64,000 nucleotides of DNA from contig JAGTWJ010000019.1 in assembly GCA_020064725.1 (NCBI GenBank), positions 2,542,001-2,606,000 of the forward strand. Direction: 5' to 3'. Below the pieces are notes generated by a model, which had not been told where the DNA came from, did no database searches, and saw only the letters and a program-made list of their open reading frames with translations. This DNA comes from Drechslerella dactyloides (taxonomy: Eukaryota; Ascomycota; Orbiliomycetes; Orbiliales; Orbiliaceae). Made by a program: the position numbers and the translations under genes. This document shows, piece by piece, positions 1 through 10,129 of this stretch; position 1 is the stretch's first letter; each line of letters opens with the position of its first letter.

Positions 1-444
1 TGGTCCACTCGTAGCTTTGAATTGTGGAGGTCTTAGACACGCGTGATAAAAATATCCTGAACACAACATGCAGACGTGACAGCCTCATGGCACGTCGTAC
101 CGCGTGTTACATGTTGCACACTGCAATGCATCTCATCGCCGCCGCCATGCATGTAATGTAATGTGTGTACATTACACGTGGGTGGCAGGATTGACTACTT
201 AATTAATATATTGTGCATAACTGACATTTCCGGGTAACTGGGTTACTGGTGAACGGTTGCAATTGTCTCAGCCGAGAGCGCAGTCGACGAGGTGGCCCCG
301 CGGTGGGTGTTTGTTGCATTTTCCGTCCGCATGTTTAAGAAAATTTAGTACCACCAACATTTGCATACGTACGACGACAGCGCGTCTATCGAAACGATCA
401 ATTGTACGAGCACGACTCACACGGACGGACGGGGTAATACGGAA
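1..444. other. 5' flank of the ribosome recycling factor gene
   Basis: No coding region could be supported here. The stretch is AT-rich in its first half (around 195-215) and should hold the promoter and leader of the mitochondrial ribosome recycling factor gene that starts at 445. Anything upstream of base 1 is unknown. Confidence 0.5.
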
Positions 445-1550
445 ATGTCGCTCGCGAGGCCATTGGTAGGCAGACATGCGTCGTTGAGCGCACGGAGGGT
501 GCTGGGCTGCTCTGCACATGGACAGCGGACTCCAATGTCGCCAATTGCAACTACATCTACGCCGTGAGTTCAAATCCGATATCCCGGCCCCCGCATGATG
601 GAAAAAACGCCGGCTTGGCGATGGATGGATGGAGAAACAGACCCGCTCACCGTCACAGCTACGAAGCATACCCTTGGCCCCGCCGCCACATCTCGACGAC
701 GCGGCAAACTTTCAAGAAGAACACCCGCGGCGGGCGCGACGCGCACCACGACGGCGAACACTACTTTTCCAAAAAGGACCGTCGCGACGCCTCCGTCTCG
801 TCGACAACCTCGCCGGCGTCCTCGAGCGCGGCGGCCGCAGCGGACGCGGCAAACCCGGACGATCCCTTCGATTTCACGAAATTCGACGAGTCGATAAAAC
901 ATGCGACGGACAGCTGCCGGAATGAGATGACGCACATCAAGGCGTTCAGCGGCCGGTTGGATCCCACCGCTGTCGAAAACCTCGTGGTCACGATATCGCT
1001 GGCGAAGAAGGATGGCGGTGGTGGCGGGCGGGAGGCCAAGATGAAGCTCAGCGAGCTGGCGCACGTCGCGCCGAAGGGCCGGGAGCTCATCCTCACCGTC
1101 AATGACGAGAGCGTGCGTATTTACACTATCACCGCTACCCCTCCGTTGATACGTACAATACATAAGTATATACTGGATGAATGCTAACGGGGTGGCTATG
1201 GATAGTACGTCAACCATATCAAGAACGCGCTGCTGTCGCAAATGTCGCTGAACCCGCAACCACTCCCGTCAACCCCCAACATCCTCAAAATCCCAATCCC
1301 CATGCCGACAGCGGAATCCCGCCAGAACACCGCGTCGCTCGTCCAAAAGGCGGGGCAAAAGTGGCTCGACAAATTACAACATATCCGCGCATCGCAGTTC
1401 ACGCACCTCGACCGTCTTTCGAAAGCGGGTAAAGCGCGGCCGGACGACTGTCGCAAGGCGGAGAAGAAGGCGCAGGAAAAGCTCGACCGGACGAATAAGG
1501 AGCTGAAGCAGCTGATCGAGAAGGCGAAGGCGGAGGTCGTGCAGAGTTGA
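445..1550 (+). CDS. RRF1: Mitochondrial ribosome recycling factor
   Basis: Three exons (445-563, 659-1112, 1206-1550) join in phase to give about 305 residues. The protein should release mitochondrial ribosomes from mRNA after termination, together with the mitochondrial EF-G2 partner. The C-terminal two thirds is the RRF fold: a segment ending in NDES before the second intron, then YVNHIKNALLSQM and the typical proline-rich NILKIPIPMPTAESR strand, followed by two long helices rich in Lys and Glu ending in KAEVVQS. The N-terminal about 80 residues are rich in Arg and Ser with almost no acidic residues (MSLARPLVGRHASL, RHISTTRQTF), which fits a mitochondrial presequence. The start was set at 445 because the frame upstream of 564 is reached only by removing intron 564-658 (GTGAGT...CACAG). 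A serine/alanine-rich linker (about residues 83-95) is ordinary for fungi. Family identification is strong; the exact start is inferred. Confidence 0.88.
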
Positions 1551-1838
1551 TTATCTACTTCCTTACCTAGGTAGTTTTGTGATGGTGCTGGACGACCTTT
1601 GTAATCTGCTTGTGTGTATTTGAAGTGATGTGGTGTGTAATGCATCGGTGCGCCAGGCACCGTGTTATATATGACACGACATGACATGACATGCAATGAT
1701 CCATGTACCATGCGAGCGTCAGGCACCGTTCGATAGGTACATCTTCTAGAACGATAGAACAGTACAGATCTCTGATCCGCGTTACATTACAAGCCCGGTC
1801 CATGCATGCGGGATATATCATCTGCATCTGATCCCATC

Positions 1839-2276
1839 TCATCGCTGCACTCTCGGTGCCTTGGGCTTGACTTCTCCGACGGCGACAGCAGCCTCCTTGA
1901 GGACTTCTGACCACCGTCGACTCAGATCTACTCATTAATATACCGCAAGTTAGCCCTCATACGGTCATACAGCATGGTTCTCCAGATTATGAGAATGATA
2001 TGTAATTGTAAGAGGGTGTGGATAATAAATAGAGTTAAATAAACGCACCGGTGACCGTCCGCGCATTCTCGCCCATGGCGTTGACGTCGTTTTCGACCAC
2101 ATCGACAAACTGGCGAACGGACTCTAGCGTCGCGCGCAAAACGCGCAGCGACTCCAGTTCCTGTGTGGGCGTGCGTACTAATCAGCATCCAGGCGGATAT
2201 TTCATCTGCGTATTCATTCGTTGGTAAGGTGCAGGGGTATGCTACGTACGGCTTTCAGATCGGACTCCGTCGGCAT
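1839..2276 (-). CDS. Small coiled-coil protein, DASH subunit DAD2-like
   Basis: Three short exons (2250-2276, 2049-2160, 1839-1927, read on the minus strand) splice in phase with GTACGT and GTGCGT donors and CACACAG and GAGTAG acceptors, giving 75 residues. The product begins MPTESDLKAELESLRVLR and contains a heptad-like helix, then the segment LSRRWSEVLKEA and a basic tail ending PRVQR. The order ELExLRxLR ... W-x-x-VL resembles the core of fungal DAD2, a subunit of the DASH/Dam1 ring that couples kinetochores to microtubules, but identity is low and the protein is shorter than typical DAD2. The first coding exon is only 27 nt, so simple ORF scans miss this gene. It could be another small coiled-coil protein. 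Gene model good, function tentative. Confidence 0.5.
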
Positions 2277-3477
2277 CGTGGGTGTGCTGATTTGTAAGAT
2301 GGCAAGAAAGACGGATGACCAGTTGGGCCGCGGCTGGGGGGCAATTGTCGAGACTAGGGCAATTGGCAAGTTGACGTCGGCGCAACGCGAGACTCGGGCG
2401 TGCACAAATTCCACGACCTGGCAAGTTCGGCCTCGAGACCGGACTTCTGGAAACGAAACCCTCAAACGGTACGCGGAATTCTAACCATGAACGTCGACAC
2501 AGGAACGTTTAACCCCTCACCCGGTTCCGATCCGTCGCCGCCACGCGCACCAAGCTTCGATTCGAGGGTACCTGTAGATTATACCGCTCAACCGACCATA
2601 TGCCGAGCTCAAGCCCTTTTCTCAAGTCTAGTCCATTCGCGCTCCCTCTCATTCATTCACTGTCTCTCCGCCTCGCACGCCGCCAGCACGCATGCACATA
2701 CGGAAGGAAAGTGCCGACGTTAGTTTTTAGTCAGTTAAGCGACACTCTAAAAATCCCCCAATGGCCAGTTTCCAACCTTACGTATCGAACACAAGCTTGC
2801 AAGGTCGACAAGGAAGAAAGAAAAAAAGAAGCTACTATAGTATGCCACACGGACATGTCCGACTATCGGCCGTAACCTGGACTGACGCCCCGACCCACTT
2901 TCCTGGAAGATGCCTGAACTACTGGTTTACGAAACCTGTGAATAACGCAATAACGCAATGGGTGAAAAATGGCATGCATCACAAGTCTGGAGAAAAGGGA
3001 ATGGTCGTATACCGAGTCGTTTAATACCGGCGGTAGCCAGCTGGAGCTAGAGTCATTGTTCGGATTCCCGCGCTCGATAGTATATAACTGCTGGCATGCC
3101 GTGGCGCACGGGGTGCGATAGCTGGATCTCTGCTCTTCCATCGAGATCTGCGAGAGAAGGTTTATTTTGCCGGCGTTATAATCAACCTTGACTTTCACTT
3201 CACGGGGTGCGGGCTTTAGCGCGGGTTGGCTGCTACGTTAGCAGGAGGAGGCAAAGCTAGTACTAGTCGACCGACTGGAATAATTGAGATCCAGAGGACA
3301 ACCGATGATGCAAGAACAAAGGTGAGCGTTGGTCTCGAGACTTGTTTTTCTACTTTACGAAATCCGCACCCCGAGCGACTCTGGTTATAATATTCCCATC
3401 TCTCGACGGCTTTCCGAGTACAATGCATATGACGTCGAGGAACCCGGGTTTTAACGAAAGTGTAACGCAGGTCACCC
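2277..3477. other. Intergenic region between the DAD2-like gene and the MFS gene
   Basis: Divergent promoter region of 1.2 kb. Short ORFs on both strands overlap each other, lack splice-supported extensions and resemble no family I know. No repeat or RNA gene was recognised. Confidence 0.6.
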
Positions 3478-6400
3478 ATGGATTCGACGAATACCCTAAC
3501 AAACGTCGCAAATGCGGCTAGCGAAGGCGACTCGCAAACTGCAACACCCGTCGACGGGAGCTCGTTGTCGTCGAAAGAGTCGCGAAAATCGGACACTAAA
3601 GCTGAGACGGAAGGGCAGGAGGAGGTGGGTGAGTCGTCGCTGCAGGAGCTGCCGTCCTGTGAGGTTGCCGATACGAAGACGAAAATTATCATTGTCGTCG
3701 CGCTATGCGTGAGTGCATCTTCACTTTCGACAGCTGGACGTAATCGATACTTACGATGAATTGTCGACTGGCAGGCGAATCTGTTCTTGAGTGCTTTGGA
3801 TCAAACTATCATTTCGACGTTAGTAGCCCTCGTCCGCTTACGCTAATACATACCCTGTTAATTTGTGGATTGTTGCTAATATACGAACTTTCGTACAGTG
3901 CACTGTAAGTTTTGAACACCGGCTGGCAGATAACGTACCGTCGCCGCCGGCGGCTAGACTTACGCATAAGTGCAAGCTGACCTAACATGATGTATGAAAT
4001 GCAAGGCCGAAAATAGTGGAAGACCTGGGGAACTCGATTGCCTACTCATGGGTATGTATCATTGTTCCAGGATACCTCAACTCGGAAACTTCCCTTCCCC
4101 TGCTATATACGAGCTGCGTCTGACGGCCTGTTGCGTCTGTATAGGTCGGAAGCTCCTATATGATCGCGGCGTCGGTCTTTATCCCCAGGTATGTTCCACA
4201 CCTCTTGTATCTGCCAATATATTCTTAGATATAATATCTAATACTGTGTTCACCAACAGCTGGGGCAAGTTCTCCGACATATGGGGCCGCAAACCCGTCA
4301 TCATGGTCGCGTCGGTCATCTTCCTCGTCGGCAGCATAGCTTCCGCTGCCGCGCCAAACATGTTGACGCTCATCGCCGGGCGGGTGGTGCAGGGTTTCGG
4401 TAGCGGTGGTATCGTCGTGCTGGTTAACATTACGATCGCGGATATCGTGACCACGAGGGAGCGTGGGAAGTATCTTGGTGAGTTGCCATACCGTTATCTT
4501 GTGGTTATTTATCGTCGTACGTGCTTGCATATTTGTATAAACTGTATGACTGACTTGTGGATTTTGTGCGACAGCGGCTGTGGGGGCAACGTGGGCACTA
4601 GCTAGCACTATTGGCCCTCTTGTGGGTAAGATCTCATCTTGACTCTTCGAACATCGTTGCGAGCTGTGGCTAATCGATCGACTTTATTGCAGGGGGTCTC
4701 TTCGCAACTAATGCGACATGGAGATGGTGCTTCATTATCAATGTGCCGGTACGTTCTGAAACGGTGCAATGCAAGAGTATCGCCACGGAGTCGCAGGGTA
4801 TCGACTGACATTTTGATAGGTTGGCGTGGTTGCTATGATTGCCATTTTCTTCTTCCTCAGACTCCATTCTCCCAAGATTGGAGTTATAGAGGGCTTGAAG
4901 AAGGTCGATTGGTGGGGCACGGCTTGTGCGGTGTGAGTTGCTCGATTCATGGGTGCTGGATATACGTACGAACTGTGCTGACGTTGTCGATTATGGAAGT
5001 GTGGGCACAACGCTACTTTTGGTGAGTGCATCCCGTGGGAGTTGCCGGGTATAAGTTGTTCTAATGCTCGTTCACAGGTCGGACTCGACTCTGGCGGCGT
5101 TACGGCCCCGTGGGGCAGCGCTCTTGGTAAGCTTCAATCTTGCGACGCTAGATTTTCGAATGTATATGCTAATTGGCACGCTTGATAGTTCTGAGCTGCC
5201 TGATAATCGGAGTGTTCCTGCTGGTAGTTCTATTCTTCGTCGAATGGAAGGTTGCAAAGTATGGTGTCCCTTCCTTCTCCATTGTGAATATATATGGCAT
5301 CCGTCCTTGACCTTACCTGAAACTATTTTGCTAACGGCGCACTGTATTTAAGGAACCCGATTATGCCTCCCCGAGTCTTTGGAAACCAGACCGCCGCTGC
5401 TAGTAAGTTTGACCAAACTTAACTCGATTGATACGACTTGCTCACTCTCTGCTAGGTTACTGGGTGTGCTTCTGTCACTCTCAAGTATTCATCGGCGGCG
5501 CATTCTACATGTACGTCCTGCATACAGTACCTACATCCCACAACTGCGATCGGACTCGAAGCTGATTATATATCGTGCAGTCCCCTGTTTTTCCAGTCGT
5601 CCCTCGGAAAGAATCCATTGGTCGCCGGCGCCCTGAATGTTCCATACGCAATAATGCTGAGTTTGGGCTCGGTGGTAGCGGGCTTGACTATTGCGAAGAC
5701 CGGCAAGTATAAGATGATGCTTCAGGGGGGGTTGGTTGTGATGGTTGCCGGGTTTGCCTCCTTTGTGGACTGGGACCGGAACTCGGGGTACGCGAAGATT
5801 ATCATTGTGAGTATTTTCTCGTAGGTCAGTTAATTTAGAGACTGGTGCTGATTCCTTTTTTATAGTTTGAGATCATTGCTGGCTTCGGCTGCGGACCAAA
5901 TTTCCAAGCCCCGCTCATCGCGAGTAAGAATTTTACAACATCATTATACACTCTTTGGGCATTCGCTCACATATAAAAATATAGTTCATAGTTCGATCGA
6001 TCCTCAAGATATTGGGGCTGCCACTGGTGCGTTTTCGTTCATCCGGAATATGGCCTCCGCCATAGGGTAAGTTCACTCCACCGAAGATATCCGCACTTAT
6101 ATCACACGCCCATCTTACTGGAGCTGACATTTCTAAACTCACACCAGCATATCGATGGGGACCGTCATATTCTCAAACGACTTTATCGGCAGAATCCCCG
6201 CCCTCATGTCGCAAATAACGCCAGAGACAGCACGACTGATATCCGGCAACGGCGCAGCGTCAAGCACGGAGTTCGTGAGGAACCTGCCAGCCGACCAGCG
6301 GATACCGATTCAGGATGCCTACGCGGCCTCTCTGCGGCCCGTATGGTGGTACTTTTTCGCCATCGGCTGCGCGGGGCTGGTCGTCAGCTTGTTCGTGAAG

Positions 6401-6559
6401 AGCCACAAGCTGAGCACGCAGCTGCAGAGCGTCCAGCCGGCGAAGGCGCGGAAGAAGAGCATTCGATCTCGACCGGAGGAGGCGAGGCCGCAGCAGCAGG
6501 CGCAGGTCGCTGAGGAGCCGTCGGAAAAGCGGATTGAGGTCGGGAATGACGTTGTATGA
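3478..6559 (+). CDS. MFS drug/toxin exporter, DHA2 (14-TM) family
   Basis: Eighteen exons join in phase to 610 residues: 3478-3708, 3775-3818, 3899-3904, 4006-4051, 4145-4188, 4260-4477, 4575-4625, 4693-4748, 4820-4932, 5000-5021, 5078-5126, 5189-5258, 5353-5402, 5456-5510, 5581-5806, 5866-5923, 5985-6066, 6148-6559. The spliced protein carries family landmarks: DQTIISTALPKIVEDLG at the end of TM1, GKFSDIWGRKP in the loop between TM2 and TM3, RVVQGFGSGG, the TM5 region ending GPLVGG, RWCFIINVP, NPIMPPRVF, and a last helix around WWYFFAIGCAG. The N-terminal about 70 residues are Ser/Glu-rich and cytosolic; the C-terminus is basic and Gln-rich. Such proteins use the proton gradient to export drugs, toxins or secondary metabolites at the plasma membrane. 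Substrate is unknown and no biosynthetic cluster lies beside it. Exon 3 is only 6 nt. Confidence 0.88.
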
Positions 6560-7330
6560 TGTGCGTATATACGACTGCTGGGGTTCTTGTACGTAAGGGT
6601 TTGGATGCTTCATGACGAAGGATATTATTTGGAGGATATACCCGTTGTGTCTGGTTCTCTGGGGACAAAGATCCCAGGCAAAAAGTCTATGTGTCGGTTT
6701 TGTATGTGTATATACCTGTTTGTATCTTTACGGCCTTGTATTCTCATGTGCATATTCTCCAGTCTAGGAGTAACGCTTTCGAATATCGTTAATCCAACGA
6801 GTGTAATTCGCTCGAGTAAACTACTTGACGTCGTCTAGGCGCTGTTCGGGAACTGAGCGATATATGTGTGCGAATTTCATCTAGATATCTTAATAGACGC
6901 AAATCGATGAATACGTGGCCACGCCGGAAGCCCCACGAAGCAGAAGAATATCGACGGGAGATGTAACAGTGGCTGATGCAGTCGATACCGATTTCGTCTT
7001 TCTAGATGTCATTCTATCCTTAAAGTCTCGGGGCATATCTGACATCCCGAGTTCTTGTTTTATGTTGTTGCGTCGCATTTGGGCAATTACCCAGAGCGGT
7101 TAGCGCGAAACACAGTGCTGCGCATAAAAAAAGTTGACCAGTGAATCACGAAAATCTTAAATTGAGAAAAATCCCCTACCCACTTCTCTATCTCACCATT
7201 CCCACCACTCACTCGATCCGGGGTTCCCGAACCGATAGCTTCGGCACCTTGACCATCCCGACCACTCGTTATACCGCTCCGATATTATCACTCTTTCACG
7301 CTGCATGAGGTCCCGTTCCCCACCGCAGCG
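6560..7330. other. Intergenic: MFS 3' flank and RRN3 promoter
   Basis: No gene supported. The last 150 bases before 7331 are rich in CCCA/CTCACC pyrimidine-rich sequence, typical of a fungal core promoter and leader. Confidence 0.6.
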
Positions 7331-9506
7331 ATGGTCACTCTCTCGGTGCCGCCGCCACCTTCGCGGGTGGACGGCAAGGGTCTGCTGAAACGGGAAGCAT
7401 CGATCCTCGACGACGACTCATCAATGGTATCTACGGACAGCGAACGCCGGCCTCCGAAGAAGGTCCGGTTCGCGGACGAGAATCTCGGGCACGCTCTTCG
7501 GGGCAAGATAATCTCGAGCGCACTCGAGGATCAGAATAAGGTCAGCCTTAAATATCGTTACCCCACACGCCAATGGACGGGCTTGTTAACGCATGTTCAC
7601 CACAGACGGGCGGAAAATCACCACTTTTCGACGATCTACGGAGGAAATTCACGGTTCGGGCTTCGGACCCAACGGCACCAGACGCTTCAGAACTCGACCA
7701 GACGCTGCAACATCTCACGCTCGTTCTTTCCCAACTCGACCGCCACTGCGCGCCGCTCATTGGCGACATTATACATATGAATTGGGCGGGAAGGCCCTCG
7801 AGTTTCCAACGGACGTACATGGCGTTCCTGCTGCACATTCTGTCGGCCTACCCGCGACATATACCGAAAGCCGTCCAGATGCTGGTCAGACACTTGACAT
7901 ACGGTACGGATTGTTGGACTTGCCACGTCGTTCGGGACGAGTTAGCTAACGTTGGATTGTAGAAACTGCGAAGGACATGCAAAGATCCGGAACGGTTTTG
8001 AACTCGCGACATGACCTTTTTGCAACGGTGCACAAGATGCTGCTCACGATACTCGGACTAGCACCGACGACCTACACTGCTCTTTTCGCGGCGCTATCGA
8101 CAGCTTTCCCCTTCAAGGGACAGAAGAAGATCCACCAGACAACCTATATAGACAACTTGCTCAAGATCATGGAGTACGCGCCGGCTGCGAAGACGAAAAT
8201 TCTCGGGCTGATTTTCGAGAAGATGATCCAACTCGACGTCGAGATCCAGATCAATCTGGACGACTTGGACGAAGGCGAAGGGGAAGAGCTGGATCAGCAG
8301 CTTCGGGACTCTTTCGGACAGAAACCCGGTCAGAATCCGTCCGATTCCGGGATTGGGGAAGACGATGAGGAAGCCGAGGAGAGTGATTCGGATGACGATT
8401 CGGATGACGAGGACGAGGACGACCCCAACAACAGCGAGCCCCGGACACTCGAAATGATACAGGAGACTGTCGACAAACTCGATGCGATGCTGAACATGGT
8501 CTTCGTCTACTATTCCAAGTGTCTTCCCTACGACAGCATCAAGGAACCAACGCAGGAAGACATCGAAGTGTTCGAACTGCTGCTACACTTCTTCGACAGC
8601 ATAATCCTGACGACCTTCAAGTCGCAGTACGTCCAGTTCATCGTCTTCTGGGCCGCGCAAAAGTCGCCAGTGTTCATGGACTTGTTCCTCGGAATGCTGG
8701 TCGAGCGGGCGATGGATAATACGAAGCCGCAGGTCGCCAGACAGGCCGCCGCCGCATACATCGCATCCTTCGTCGCGCGAGCAAAGCTGTTGGAGCGAGA
8801 TGCCGTCAGGTCCGTGGTTCACATGCTCTGCATGTGGCTGGAAAAGTTTCTCCGCGACCGAGAGGTCGAATGCACGAACCCGGACGTGCGGAAATTCGGC
8901 GGATTCTACGCTGTCACGCAGGCCGTGCTTTATATATTCTGCTTCCGATGGCGAAACCTCAACGGCAAAGCCTCTGCGGCTTCCGACGAAGAGACGGTCA
9001 GGCATCCTGCAGCGGACCCGCAGGCATGGGCACCTGGACTCGAGGTTATTGAGCGAATCATTGCTTCGAAGTTCAATCCTCTCAAGGTATTTACCTCCCA
9101 GATAATGTATGTCGTACGTTGCCTCTTTCGATTGATAGCTAATACTAGTGTTTAGGTCTGCTCACCTTCGGTCGTTACGCAATTTGCGGATGTTGCCAAT
9201 CACTTTCATCTCGTCTACTGTTTCTCGATAATGGAAAGAAACAAGCGAGGCAACATGTCTCATGGCGGTTCTGCCGTGTCTGCTGCAGGGCACCCAGAAG
9301 CCACGCAGCTCGAAACATATTTCCCATTCGATCCTTTCAAGTTATCTACGACGCGGAAATGGGTTGATCCACTGTACGTTCAGTGGGAGCCGGTTCCCGG
9401 GCTGGGCATGGACGAAGATGACGATGAGGAAGAGGAAGAAGACGACGAGGATGATGATGAGGAGGACGAAGACGTTGGGGACGACATGGAGGAGGAAGAG
9501 GGTTGA
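7331..9506 (+). CDS. RRN3: RNA polymerase I-specific initiation factor Rrn3 (TIF-IA)
   Basis: Four exons (7331-7540, 7606-7903, 7963-9086, 9156-9506) give about 660 residues. Rrn3 binds Pol I and bridges it to core factor so that rDNA transcription can begin; it acts in the nucleolus. Sequence support is the HEAT-like helical body, the segment starting TAKDMQRSG, HQTTYIDNLLKIMEYAP, a long acidic loop (about residues 260-300: runs of Asp, Glu, Ser), the segment SQYVQFIVFWAAQ, and the junction NPLK-VCSPSVV across intron 9087-9155, which restores the conserved FNPLKVC motif. The protein ends in a very acidic tail of about 35 Asp/Glu residues. The N-terminus has a basic KKVRF patch. Intron 3 has the less usual donor GTATTT; reading through it would hit a stop after NTSV, so splicing is required. 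Convergence on Rrn3 is strong. Confidence 0.9.
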
Positions 9507-10129
9507 GCTATACGTGCTGGGTACTCATAATCTTGCTTACATTCTATTTGACGGCCTTTTATCATTGTGGTATAGCATCTCTGCGGTTTAGCGTTTGTGG
9601 GAACATGGTGGAGGCGTTTTGGCCATTGAACGGCACATATATTTGCTTCGTCAGGAATCGTGTATTTACCATGCTCCTCCTTTACCAAAATCCATATCAT
9701 CGTCCTCTCGCGTCCAGCTCTTCCAACTGGCAGGTGTATCCATGTAGCAAAACTTCGCGTTGAAACGCATCACGTGATAGCTTTTCAGGGTCCACTTCGA
9801 AACGCCCGCTCGACTTCCGACCTCCAATTGCTCGAGGCCCCGGACAGACAAGCTTGGGACGTTTCGGGCTCGAAAAGCGACAGAAACCGCGACAGATACA
9901 ATCGACATGGCCAGGCTTGGGATACCCACGGTTCTGCTCGGCTGAAAAGCTACAGCGGCCAGCGCAGAACACCGCAGCTCGAGCTTCCTACGCACGGACG
10001 ACGATCAGGGAGGAAGGAAGGAAGAATCACAGCTACCTAGCTTTACACCCAGCGGCACCCACGCCAACTAGCTGGCGAGATCATAGGGAGGGAAGGGGGG
10101 GAATATCTCGATAACCGCCGGTAGCCACG
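9507..10129. other. Intergenic: RRN3 3' flank and kinase promoter
   Basis: No gene supported. The distal part carries purine-rich tracts (gggagggaaggggggg around 10086-10101) just before the kinase start, probably part of its leader. Confidence 0.6.

Noticed and set aside
564..658. Possible GTG start of the recycling factor at 564
   Set aside because: GTG starts are not expected in this nuclear gene, and the position is exactly a GTGAGT splice donor that links to an upstream ATG exon.
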